The position numbers and the translations under genes were made by a program. A DNA stretch of 21,596 nt from an uncultured Eubacteriales bacterium (GTDB lineage Bacteria; Bacillota; Clostridia; Oscillospirales; CAG-272). Numbering within the stretch: the first letter of the stretch is position 1; the number at the start of each line of letters is the position of its first letter. The notes under the pieces are model-generated. The model ran no database searches. It saw only the letters and a program-made list of their open reading frames with translations, and was not told the origin of the DNA. The stretch is from assembly GCA_934385225.1 (NCBI GenBank), contig CAKRPQ010000027.1, positions 1-21,596 of the forward strand, in the 5' to 3' direction. Of the stretch, positions 14,071 through 21,596 are shown piece after piece.

Positions 14071-16491
14071 ATGTTAGCACCGCTTAGTTGGCTTAAAGAA
14101 TACGTTGACATCGACGTTACGGCAAAAGAACTTGAAGAAAAACTCTTTTCGGCGGGTTTTGAAGTTGAGGAGCTTATAGAACTCGGCAAGGACGTTTCGG
14201 GCGTCGTTGTAGGTGAGGTCAAGACATGCGAGCTTATTGAGGGCACGCACATTCACATCTGCACCGTTGACTGCGGAGACAAAGGCACTTTTCAGATCTG
14301 CTGCGGAGCGGACAATGTGAGAGTAGGCGGAAGATACCCGACGGCTCTTGTCGGCGCGACCGTCTATGCAACCGCAAAGGATCACGTCACGGTTGAAGGC
14401 GTGATGACGATAAAGAAAGGTAAGCTCCGCGGAGTCGATTCCGACGGTATGCTCTGCTCAGGCGTCGAAATCGGAGTAAACGAGGATATGTACGAGGGCG
14501 GCGGTTACTGCGGTCTGCTCGTCCTTCCCGCGGACGCTCCCTTAGGCGCGGACGTCAAGCCTATCGTAGGTCTTGACGACTACATTTTTGATATAAGCAT
14601 AACGGCAAACCGTCCCGACTGTCAGAGCATTATCGGTATTGCGAGAGAGGTTGCGGCAGTCCTTAAAAAGGAATTTCATATGCCCGCGCTCGACTATGTT
14701 GTCGACGGCAAACCGCTCGACTTCAACGTAACTGTCGAAGCGCCCGATCTCTGCCCGCGCTACATCGGTCACTACGTTTCGAATATAAAGATCGGCAAGT
14801 CGCCTGCATGGATGCGCCGCCGCCTTTCGATGGTCGGTGTCAATTCGATATCGAATATAGTAGATATAACAAACTACGTTCTGAAAGAATTCGGGCAGCC
14901 GATGCACGCTTTTGACCTTTCGGATCTTCACGGTTCGGAAATCGTCGTAAGGCGCGCGAAAAAAGGCGAAAAAATCGTAACTCTCGACGAAAAAGAGTTC
15001 GAACTTTGCGAAAACAACCTCGTCATCTGCGACGGCGAGCGTCCCGTTGCGCTTGCGGGAATTATGGGTGGTCTGAACTCCGAGATAAAGGACACGACAA
15101 AGGATATAATTTTTGAAGCGGCGAAATTTGCGCGTGACAATGTCAGAAAAACAGCCCGCGCACTCGGTCAGATCTCCGATTCAAGCTCGCGCTTCGAAAA
15201 GGGTGTCGACGAATACTCCACGCAGTGCGGTATGCGCCGTGCCCTGCACCTTATAAACGAGCTTGACTGCGGTAAAGTTTCTCCGACGGAGATCGAACGC
15301 GCCGCAGGCAGTCTCACAATAGAGGGACACCCTCTTGAAGTCAAAGTCTCCGAAATAAACGGCTTGCTCGGCATAGTCGTACCGAATGACGAGATAATCA
15401 GACACCTCGCTTCGCTCGGTTTTGAACCGACTATCGACGGCGACACCCTTAAAGTTATCGTTCCGCCCTACCGCGACGACATCGACTGCGGTATGCAGGA
15501 CATTGCCGAGGAAATAATCAGAATGTACGGCTATGACAACATAAAGCCCACGTTCCTCAAAAACGCACAGGTCACCTGCGGCGGCAGAAACGACGCACAG
15601 AAAACAGCGCTTCGCCTCAAAAAAGCGCTCTGCGCCGAAGGATACAGCGAGTCTATCTTCTATTCGTTCTTCTCACCGAAAGATCTCGATATGCTCCGCT
15701 ATCCCGAAGGTTCAAAGGAGAGAAACGCAATACGCATTCTCAACCCCATAAGCGAGGACCTCTCGCTTATGCGCACAACGCTTGTCCCGTCAATGGTGAA
15801 CGCCGCTGTCAGAAATATGAGACGCGGAAATATGTCGGGTAGATTCTTTGAGCTTGCCGAAACGTTCGAACCGAAGAGCCTCCCGCTTACCGAATACCCG
15901 AGAGAACACAAAATGCTCTCAATAGGCGCGTTCGGAGACGGCGAAACATTCTTCACGTTCAAGGGTGCTATTGAAGCCGTCGCGAAAGAGTTCTGCACAT
16001 CGTTCACATACGAGAAAGCGGAAATCGGCTTTATGCACCCTGGAATGACGGCGAAAATACTTGCGGACGGCGAAGAAATAGGCTTTATGGGCAAGCTCGC
16101 ATATGATATATGCGACGATCTCGCGGTCGAAAAACCGATATTTGTTGCCGAGGTCGACTACGAAAAGCTCACGGAGCATCTCGCGAAAAAGACAGTCTAC
16201 AAGCCGATATCAAAGTTTGCCGAGGAAACGCGCGATCTTGCGCTCGTCATGAGCGAAGACGTCACCTGCGGCGCGGTTGAAGACGCGATAAAGTCCTCCT
16301 GTAAATACATCACGGACGTGAAGCTGTTCGACGTTTACCGAGGACCGCAGATAGGCATGGGCAAAAAGAGTATGGCATTCAGCCTTACATTTACGCCTGA
16401 TGAAACAGAGTTCACGGACGCCGATATTGACGGATATGTTGGCAGAATACTGAAAAAACTTGCTTACACCATGCAGATAGAACTCAGATAA
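14071..16491 (+). CDS. pheT: Phenylalanyl-tRNA synthetase beta subunit
   Basis: This 806-residue protein is the beta subunit of PheRS, responsible for tRNA binding and for editing of Tyr-tRNA-Phe. The domain order is as usual. An N-terminal part and an EMAP/tRNA-binding OB fold lie at about 40-150 (VSGVVVGEV ... ICCGADNVRVG). The B3/B4 editing domain follows at about 210-390 (MRRRLSMVGVNSISNIVDIT, QPMHAFD). Next are B5 at about 400-480, the catalytic-like core at about 490-700 (LNPISEDLSLMRTTLVPSM), and a C-terminal FDX-ACB anticodon-binding domain at about 712-806 ending YTMQIELR. AGGAGG lies 8 nt before the ATG. It is cotranscribed with pheS under the T-box; a hairpin follows the stop. Confidence 0.98.
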   Translation: MLAPLSWLKEYVDIDVTAKELEEKLFSAGFEVEELIELGKDVSGVVVGEVKTCELIEGTHIHICTVDCGDKGTFQICCGADNVRVGGRYPTALVGATVYATAKDHVTVEGVMTIKKGKLRGVDSDGMLCSGVEIGVNEDMYEGGGYCGLLVLPADAPLGADVKPIVGLDDYIFDISITANRPDCQSIIGIAREVAAVLKKEFHMPALDYVVDGKPLDFNVTVEAPDLCPRYIGHYVSNIKIGKSPAWMRRRLSMVGVNSISNIVDITNYVLKEFGQPMHAFDLSDLHGSEIVVRRAKKGEKIVTLDEKEFELCENNLVICDGERPVALAGIMGGLNSEIKDTTKDIIFEAAKFARDNVRKTARALGQISDSSSRFEKGVDEYSTQCGMRRALHLINELDCGKVSPTEIERAAGSLTIEGHPLEVKVSEINGLLGIVVPNDEIIRHLASLGFEPTIDGDTLKVIVPPYRDDIDCGMQDIAEEIIRMYGYDNIKPTFLKNAQVTCGGRNDAQKTALRLKKALCAEGYSESIFYSFFSPKDLDMLRYPEGSKERNAIRILNPISEDLSLMRTTLVPSMVNAAVRNMRRGNMSGRFFELAETFEPKSLPLTEYPREHKMLSIGAFGDGETFFTFKGAIEAVAKEFCTSFTYEKAEIGFMHPGMTAKILADGEEIGFMGKLAYDICDDLAVEKPIFVAEVDYEKLTEHLAKKTVYKPISKFAEETRDLALVMSEDVTCGAVEDAIKSSCKYITDVKLFDVYRGPQIGMGKKSMAFSLTFTPDETEFTDADIDGYVGRILKKLAYTMQIELR

Positions 16492-16512
16492 TCGCAAACA
16501 AACACCTTTTGA

Positions 16513-16545
16513 GGCGGCTGCCGAGCGCAGCCGTCCCCTTTGTTT
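16513..16545 (+). terminator. Probable terminator after pheT
   Basis: GGCGGCTGC (16513-16521) pairs with GCAGCCGTC (16527-16535) over 9 bp with one G-U pair and a 5-nt loop. The tail CCCCTTTGTTT is a weak T-run. A flanking AAACAAA upstream can pair with TTTGTTT and lengthen the stem. Confidence 0.75.
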
Positions 16546-16613
16546 ATATCCGACAAAAAACAAGAACTTTTAGTGTACAGAATGACGAAATTTATATTTA
16601 TTATAGAAATTTG

Positions 16614-16642
16614 TTGACAAATTAAGATATATATGGTATTAT
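16614..16642 (+). promoter_or_regulatory. Promoter of the small lipoprotein gene
   Basis: TTGACA (16614-16619) and TATTAT (16637-16642) are separated by 17 nt. The leader to the ATG at 16704 is about 55 nt and carries two GGAG motifs in a short direct repeat, TTCGGAG at 16683-16689 and 16692-16698. Confidence 0.85.
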
Positions 16643-16703
16643 AAAGACAGAAAGCAGAGTGATTAATTCGTCTGTAAAACTTTTCGGAGACTTCGGAGGG
16701 ACT

Positions 16704-17450
16704 ATGAAAAGAATTAAAATATTGCGCATAATTTTGCTTACCGTTTTTATACTTCTCCTTATCTGTTCCTGCGGAAGCACGCGTGAAGAGGCGACAGATC
16801 CCGCGGACGAGATCTGCGAGGACGATCCGCCCGTAAAATTCAACGCCGACCCCGAATTGTTTTCTTACGTTTACGGATTCCGCGTCGAATGGGGTGAAAA
16901 GCTCGATATGTCGGGGATAGACACCGCCTACAAAGGAAGCGGATACGCTTTTTATCCCGTCAAATTCAATCAGGCGTATAACTTTTACAATGCGGACAGA
17001 TTTAACGGAGTAAAGAAATTCATCAGCGCATATCTGAACCTTAATCTCGACGAATACGACGCCGTTGTGCGCGTTCCGAACGGTGCGGTGCCGATAAAAG
17101 GCTCCGAAGCGGTCGTTTTCCTGCAAAAAGCTCACAAAACTTCCTCATGGAGCGAAGATTTTCCCGATTCCGCACACATAGTAACGTCTATTCAGGTTTG
17201 CAAGGTGACGGACAAGGAAACGGGCGAGGAAAAGCAGATAAAAATTGCGGGCTTTCCCATTGACAAAAAGAGCGGGAACATCAGAATTATCGGCGAACCC
17301 GAGCTTGATTCCGTAACAAGTGCCGTAAACAGTATGGTAACGTCACGCGGAAAATCATTCTGCCTCCACGACAAAATGACGGAGGAACAGTTCAAAAAAT
17401 TCTGCGAATATCCGATAGACGTCGGTTCTCAAAGCGGCGGTTATTTCTAA
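16704..17450 (+). CDS. Hypothetical lipoprotein
   Basis: I do not recognise the family of this 248-residue protein. The signal peptide MKRIKILRIILLTVFILLLI is followed by I-C-S-C with probable lipidated Cys23, then an acidic linker (EEATDPADEICEDDPP). The mature part, about 50-248, is mixed alpha/beta and soluble, with aromatic-rich stretches such as GYAFYPVKFNQAYNFYNADR and a C-terminal GGYF. The lipobox carries Cys at -2, as in the beta-helix lipoprotein of this window. GGAGG lies 4 nt before the ATG; an upstream in-frame ATG at 16659 would put 15 non-signal residues in front of the hydrophobic stretch and is not preferred. It is a single-gene unit with its own promoter and terminator, between pheT and the convergent exporter genes. 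Function is unknown. Confidence 0.8.
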   Translation: MKRIKILRIILLTVFILLLICSCGSTREEATDPADEICEDDPPVKFNADPELFSYVYGFRVEWGEKLDMSGIDTAYKGSGYAFYPVKFNQAYNFYNADRFNGVKKFISAYLNLNLDEYDAVVRVPNGAVPIKGSEAVVFLQKAHKTSSWSEDFPDSAHIVTSIQVCKVTDKETGEEKQIKIAGFPIDKKSGNIRIIGEPELDSVTSAVNSMVTSRGKSFCLHDKMTEEQFKKFCEYPIDVGSQSGGYF

Positions 17451-17464
17451 AATCTAAAAAGAGA

Positions 17465-17498
17465 GAGGCATCTCCGAAAGAGAGATGCCTCGTTTTTT
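17465..17498. terminator. Bidirectional terminator between convergent genes
   Basis: GAGGCATCTC (17465-17474) pairs perfectly with GAGATGCCTC (17482-17491) around a 7-nt loop. On the plus strand it is followed by GTTTTTT; on the minus strand by TCTCTTTTTAG. It can serve both the lipoprotein gene and the ABC exporter genes, whose stop lies in its T-run. Confidence 0.92.
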
Positions 17499-19446
17499 AT
17501 TCAAGCTCAAATGCGCCCGTATAAAGCTGGTAATACTTGCCCTTCTCGGCAATAAGCTGATCGTGCGTTCCGCGCTCGATTATGCGTCCCGCTTCAAGAA
17601 CCATAATGACATCGGAATTCTGCACCGTTGAAAGTCTGTGCGCTATGACAAACACGGTTCTGCCTTTCATAAGGGCGTCCATTCCGCGCTGAACTATCGC
17701 CTCCGTTCTCGTGTCGATCGACGATGTTGCCTCGTCAAGGATCATAACGGGCGGATCCGCAACAGCCGCTCTCGCAATCGAAACGAGCTGTCTCTGTCCC
17801 TGCGAAAGGTTTGCTCCGTTGCCTGTAAGCATCGTATTATAGCCGTCAGGCAGACGTCTTATAAAGTCGTCCGCGTTCGCGAGCTTTGCCGCCGCAATGC
17901 ACTCTTCGTCGGTCGCGTCAAGCTTTCCGTAGCGGATATTTTCAAGCACAGTTCCCGTGAACAGGTTGGTGTCCTGCAAAACTATGCCGAGCGAACGTCG
18001 CAGATCCGCTTTCTTTATCTTATTGATGTTTATGCCATCGTAACGTATCTTGCCGTCGGCGATATCGTAAAAGCGGTTTATAAGGTTCGTTATCGTCGTT
18101 TTACCCGCGCCCGTCGCACCGACAAACGCAACCTTTTGTCCCGGTTCGGCGTACAGGCTTATATCGTGAAGAACTATCTTATTTTCGGTATATCCGAAAT
18201 CGACATCGGTCATTCGCACATCTCCGCGGAGAAGCGTGTATGTGACGCTTCCGTCAGCCTCGTGCGGGTGTTTCCAAGCCCACGTTCCCGTGCGCTCATT
18301 ACACTCGACGATTTTTCCGTCAACTTCCTTCGCGTTTACGAGCGTAACGTAACCGTTATCAACCTCAGGCTCTTCGTCAATAAGTCCGAAAATACGATCC
18401 GCGCCCGCAAGTGCCATAACGACGCTGTTTACCTCCTGCGAGACCTGCGAAACGTTGCCGCAGAACTGTTTTGCCATTCCGAGGAAGGACACGACAACTG
18501 CGATTGAAAGCACCGTATCGCCCGTAAAGAGAGCTCTGAGCGAAAGATTCGGCAGATTAGGAAATTGAAGCAGAAGTCCGCCGACGAAAGTGACGAGAAC
18601 GTACATTATATTTCCGATATTGCCCATAATGGGCATAAGAATATTCGCAAAACGGTTCGCGTTGTCCGCATCCTCACGGAGCGCGTCATTCAGCTTGTCG
18701 AAATCAGCTTTTGCCGCCTCTTCGTGGCAGAACACCTTGACGACCTTCTGACCGTTCATCATTTCCTCGACAAAGCCTTCGACTTTACCGAGAGCCCTCT
18801 GCTGTCTTATAAAATATTTCGCGCTGTTTCCGCCGATATTCTTCGTGACCCAGAGCATAGCGAACGATCCCGCCGCTATGACGAGTGTCATCCAAGCGCT
18901 GTAATAAAGCATTACGACAGTCAGGACCACAAGAGTAAGTCCCGCCGTGAAAATTCCCGGAAGAGACTCCGAAATAAGCTGGCGCAGAGTATCTATATCG
19001 TTCGTATAGTAACTCATTATATCGCCGTGGCTGTGCGTGTCGAAAAACTTTATCGGCAGGCGCTGCATACGGTCAAACATACGCTTTCTCATTTTTGCAA
19101 GGAAGCCCTGTGTCACGATTGCGCCGATCCGTTTATTAAAGAACGAACAGACAAGACCGACGGCATATACGCAAACCATAATTCCGAGCGAACCGACAAC
19201 CTTTTTGCCGATCTCGTTCCATGCGACGTCGCCTCCGATTTCCTTTGCGCGCGCAATGCCTTCTTCAATGTATGAAGCAATAGTCTTTATATAGACCGCG
19301 GGCATGGTGCTGATAAACGCGAAAACAACGATAAAGATTATCTGCAAAACGAACATCCATTTATAGTCGTGGAGCAGAAGTCCGAGAAGTCTTTTGAGCG
19401 TGCCTTTTTTTGCTTTCGGCATCTCTTTGCGCATATTATTCCGCAT
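17497..19446 (-). CDS. Heterodimeric ABC exporter, catalytically competent subunit
   Basis: This 649-residue type IV ABC exporter half has six membrane segments (about 30-350) and a C-terminal ATPase. Walker A is GATGAGKTT (443-451), the signature LSQGQ (547-551), Walker B MILDEATS with catalytic E572, and the switch His is H603 in VIAHRLSTV. Between the two domains, about 357-407, lies an extra acidic/aromatic segment (ECNERTGTWAWKHPHEADG) seen in this subgroup. The partner upstream has degenerate catalytic residues, so the two should form a TM287/288- or LmrCD-like asymmetric pump for lipids, drugs or peptides; the substrate cannot be told. The chosen ATG has GGAGGTGA 5 nt upstream and overlaps the partner gene by 11 nt. 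An in-frame extension to 19500 lies inside the partner's coding sequence and is not supported. Confidence 0.94.
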   Translation of the reverse strand: MRNNMRKEMPKAKKGTLKRLLGLLLHDYKWMFVLQIIFIVVFAFISTMPAVYIKTIASYIEEGIARAKEIGGDVAWNEIGKKVVGSLGIMVCVYAVGLVCSFFNKRIGAIVTQGFLAKMRKRMFDRMQRLPIKFFDTHSHGDIMSYYTNDIDTLRQLISESLPGIFTAGLTLVVLTVVMLYYSAWMTLVIAAGSFAMLWVTKNIGGNSAKYFIRQQRALGKVEGFVEEMMNGQKVVKVFCHEEAAKADFDKLNDALREDADNANRFANILMPIMGNIGNIMYVLVTFVGGLLLQFPNLPNLSLRALFTGDTVLSIAVVVSFLGMAKQFCGNVSQVSQEVNSVVMALAGADRIFGLIDEEPEVDNGYVTLVNAKEVDGKIVECNERTGTWAWKHPHEADGSVTYTLLRGDVRMTDVDFGYTENKIVLHDISLYAEPGQKVAFVGATGAGKTTITNLINRFYDIADGKIRYDGININKIKKADLRRSLGIVLQDTNLFTGTVLENIRYGKLDATDEECIAAAKLANADDFIRRLPDGYNTMLTGNGANLSQGQRQLVSIARAAVADPPVMILDEATSSIDTRTEAIVQRGMDALMKGRTVFVIAHRLSTVQNSDVIMVLEAGRIIERGTHDQLIAEKGKYYQLYTGAFELE

Positions 19447-21178
19447 CTTCGTCACCTCCCGCTCTGTTCTGCGAATTATAAACCTCGCGGTAGATTTCAT
19501 TTGACTTCATAAGCTCGTCGTGCGTGCCTATTCCGTTAATGCGCCCGCCGTCAAGGACTATTATCACATCGGATTCCTCGACAGAGGAAATCCTCTGCGC
19601 GATTATAAATTTCGTAGTACCGGGAATTTCTTCTCTGAACGCCTTTCTTATAAGTGCGTCCGTCTTTGTATCGACTGCCGACGTTGAGTCATCAAGAATG
19701 AGCACCTTCGGTTTTTTCAGAAGCGCGCGGGCAATACAGAGTCTCTGCTTCTGACCGCCCGAAACGTTCGCACCGCCCTGCTCGATATATGTGTCGTATT
19801 TATCGGGGAACGTCTGAATAAATTCGTCTGCCTGCGCGAGTCGGCAGATGCGTTCTATCTCCTCGTCGGACGCATTCGGGTCGCCCCAGCGGAGATTTTC
19901 TTTTATCGTACCCGAAAAAAGAACGTTCTTTTGCAGCACGACCGCGACATTATTACGGAGAACTTCAAGGTCGTAATCGCGCACATCGGCGTCGCCGACC
20001 TTAACAGTTCCCTTTGTCGCATCGTAAAGTCTTGAAATAAGGTTTACAAGCGTCGTTTTTGAACTTCCCGTTCCGCCGATGATTCCGACGGTCTGCCCCG
20101 ACTTTATGTGGAAGCTAATGTCTTCAAGGGCATACTTTTCCGCCTTTTCGCTGTACTTGAAGCTGACACCGTCAAAATCAACGTCACCGTTCTTAACTTC
20201 GGTCAAAGCGTTTTCGGGGCTTGTGAGACTGCTTTTCTCGTCAAGAACCTCGGTTATACGGCGTGCCGATTCCGCAGACATCGTTATCATAACGAAAATC
20301 ATCGAAATCATCATCATACTCATAAGCACCTGCATGGAATAGGTTATCATTCCCGAAAGCGCACCGAGTCCGAGCTTGCTGCCGCCCGATGAAATTACGA
20401 TTTTTGCGCAGAAATAGGAGATAAGTATCGTTGAAGCATACATACAGAACTGCATTATCGGCGCGTTAAGCGCAAGGATTTTTTCCGCTTTCGTGAAGTC
20501 GTCGCGAAGCTCGTCGGAAGCCTTTCCGAACTTTTTCGATTCAAAATCCTCGCGCACGAAACTCTTTACGACGCGCATTCCCTTTACGTGGACAGACTCG
20601 TTCAGACGGTCGTATTTCCTGAAGAGTTTTTTGAAAAGCGGCATTACATTAAAAATAAGTGCAAACAGCGCAAGTGCAAGAAGCGGTATTATCGCCGCAA
20701 AGATAAGCGCCAGCTTTCCGCCGAGCCTTACCGACATCGTAAAAGCAAAAATGAGCATAAACGGACATCTTATCGCCGTTCTTATGATCATCATAAAAGA
20801 CTGCTGAACGTTTGTTACGTCGGTGGTGAGACGCGTGACAAGGCTCGATGTGGAGAATTTGTCGATGTTTGCGAACGAAAACTCCTGCACCTTATAGAAA
20901 AGGCTCTTACGCAGATTTTTCGCAAATCCGGTTGACGCGTCCGCGCAGAAGCGACCCGCGAGAATACCGAACGTGAGCGACAAAATCGCCATGACGACAA
21001 GCAGAAGTCCGTATCTGAGAATTGTATTCATTCCGCAGCCCGACTGTATCTCATTTATGAGATTCGCAACGATAAGCGGGATTATACACTCGATAATGAC
21101 CTCAAATGACACCGTTATCGGAGAAAGTATTGCCTGCCTTTTATACTCTCCGACGCTTGACAGTAGTTTTTTTATCAC
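19436..21178 (-). CDS. Heterodimeric ABC exporter, degenerate-site subunit
   Basis: This 580-residue ABC exporter half has six membrane segments (about 15-300) and an ATPase domain. Walker A is the variant GGTGSSKTT (368-376), the signature is the full VSGGQ (472-476), and Walker B ends LILDDSTS with D497 in place of the catalytic Glu. The switch His is replaced by Gln (Q528 in FIIAQRIS). These changes mark the non-hydrolysing site of heterodimeric exporters: its Walker motifs pair with the LSQGQ of the partner, while the partner's active Walker motifs pair with VSGGQ here. Translation starts at a GTG with GGAGG 9 nt upstream. It is the first gene of a two-gene operon with a consensus promoter, and its stop overlaps the next start by 11 nt. 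Confidence 0.94.
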   Translation of the reverse strand: MIKKLLSSVGEYKRQAILSPITVSFEVIIECIIPLIVANLINEIQSGCGMNTILRYGLLLVVMAILSLTFGILAGRFCADASTGFAKNLRKSLFYKVQEFSFANIDKFSTSSLVTRLTTDVTNVQQSFMMIIRTAIRCPFMLIFAFTMSVRLGGKLALIFAAIIPLLALALFALIFNVMPLFKKLFRKYDRLNESVHVKGMRVVKSFVREDFESKKFGKASDELRDDFTKAEKILALNAPIMQFCMYASTILISYFCAKIVISSGGSKLGLGALSGMITYSMQVLMSMMMISMIFVMITMSAESARRITEVLDEKSSLTSPENALTEVKNGDVDFDGVSFKYSEKAEKYALEDISFHIKSGQTVGIIGGTGSSKTTLVNLISRLYDATKGTVKVGDADVRDYDLEVLRNNVAVVLQKNVLFSGTIKENLRWGDPNASDEEIERICRLAQADEFIQTFPDKYDTYIEQGGANVSGGQKQRLCIARALLKKPKVLILDDSTSAVDTKTDALIRKAFREEIPGTTKFIIAQRISSVEESDVIIVLDGGRINGIGTHDELMKSNEIYREVYNSQNRAGGDEDAE

Positions 21179-21223
21179 CTGATGTTTCCTCCTTTTTCGT
21201 CTTTTCTTATAGCGTTAATTACT

Positions 21224-21252
21224 ATTATATCATTTTTTACCGTTTTTTTCAA
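21224..21252 (-). promoter_or_regulatory. Promoter of the ABC exporter operon
   Basis: On the minus strand TTGAAA (21252-21247) and TATAAT (21229-21224) are separated by 17 nt. The -10 box lies 45 nt before the GTG start. Confidence 0.85.
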
Positions 21253-21384
21253 GACACAATCAATAACGAATATAATCGACTCGAAAGCCCTTTATTTCAG
21301 CATTTTAACGAATTGGTTTACATAATAAGTCATCGATGTTCGGATTTGCATTTGTGAATTAAAAATGAAATTTTATGTGAGTAC

Positions 21385-21413
21385 TTGTATTGTTCGGTAA
21401 AATATGCTATAAT
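21385..21413 (+). promoter_or_regulatory. Extended -10 promoter of the yajC-like gene
   Basis: TTGTAT (21385-21390) and TATAAT (21408-21413) are separated by 17 nt, and TGC directly before TATAAT gives an extended -10. It is divergent from the exporter promoter; the AT-rich DNA between the two shows nothing else I can support. Confidence 0.8.
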
Positions 21414-21473
21414 AATCAAAATGTTTATTCTGAAAGCATTTTTATGCAAAGCAAATTTTAACGGAGGAACAAA

Positions 21474-21596
21474 ATGAACACTTTATTTGCAAGACTGCTC
21501 GACGGTGCTGCCGCCGATACGGCTACGGGAGGCAAAGGACTTTCAAGCTGGTATTCGATCATTATGATCGCCGTAATGCTCGTCGTTCTCTATTTC
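21474..21596 (+). CDS. yajC: Probable preprotein translocase subunit YajC, 5' part
   Basis: Forty-one codons are visible before the window ends. After a short, Ala/Gly-rich N-terminus (LLDGAAADTATGGKG) comes a membrane segment SSWYSIIMIAVMLVVLYF, which fits the single N-terminal membrane helix of YajC just before its usual FLMIRPQ. YajC is a small partner of SecDF in the Sec translocase. GGAGG lies 6 nt before the ATG, and an extended -10 promoter lies upstream. The diagnostic region is beyond the edge, so the call rests on length, helix position and composition; another small membrane protein is possible. Confidence 0.6.
   Translation, partial: MNTLFARLLDGAAADTATGGKGLSSWYSIIMIAVMLVVLYF

Noticed and set aside
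19447..19500. N-terminal extension of the downstream ABC subunit.
   Set aside because: It lies within the partner's coding sequence; a very strong GGAGGTGA is placed correctly for the ATG at 19446.
21253..21384. Possible small gene or RNA in the AT-rich gap before the yajC-like gene.
   Set aside because: No ribosome site, conserved RNA motif or stable hairpin could be supported; small frames there lack coding character.

Overview
The window looks like chromosomal DNA from a low-to-medium-GC Firmicute of the Clostridia, probably a gut or rumen Oscillospirales-type lineage. The reasons are a T-box leader ahead of pheST, the uvrB-uvrA gene order, strong GGAGG-type ribosome sites, TTGACA/TATAAT promoters, a DUF3737 protein and a DUF1538 transporter-like protein. 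No mobile element, CRISPR array, tRNA or rRNA was seen. Species cannot be assigned from the sequence alone.

Layout. (1) 19-2249, plus strand: a DUF1538 polytopic membrane protein translationally coupled (ATGA) to a protein made of two PII-like domains; a strong terminator follows. (2) 2340-4971, minus strand: a DUF3737 beta-helix protein and, upstream of it, a cytoplasmic glycoside-hydrolase-like protein. (3) 5096-5911, plus strand: an AraC-family regulator divergent from the hydrolase gene; a 27-bp palindrome lies between the two promoters. (4) 5894-10701, minus strand: the uvrB-uvrA excision-repair operon, whose 3' end overlaps the 3' end of the AraC gene. (5) 10878-12632, minus strand: a large Ca/carbohydrate-binding beta-helix lipoprotein (Cthe_2159/DUF4353 type). 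(6) 12715-16491, plus strand: T-box leader, pheS and pheT. (7) 16704-17450, plus strand: an unrecognised small lipoprotein with its own consensus promoter. (8) 17497-21178, minus strand: two overlapping genes for a heterodimeric ABC exporter. (9) 21474 to the end, plus strand: the 5' end of a probable yajC.

Most of the window is housekeeping: DNA repair, Phe-tRNA charging, Sec accessory and an ABC exporter. The less described parts are the DUF1538/tandem-PII pair, which has the architecture of a transporter with a dedicated nucleotide- or metabolite-sensing regulator, and the AraC/hydrolase/DUF3737 locus, which looks like a small regulated carbohydrate module. Transcription units are cleanly separated: recognisable promoters precede most units, and four hairpin terminators were found. 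The exception is the AraC/uvrA convergent junction, where the genes overlap and no terminator fits.
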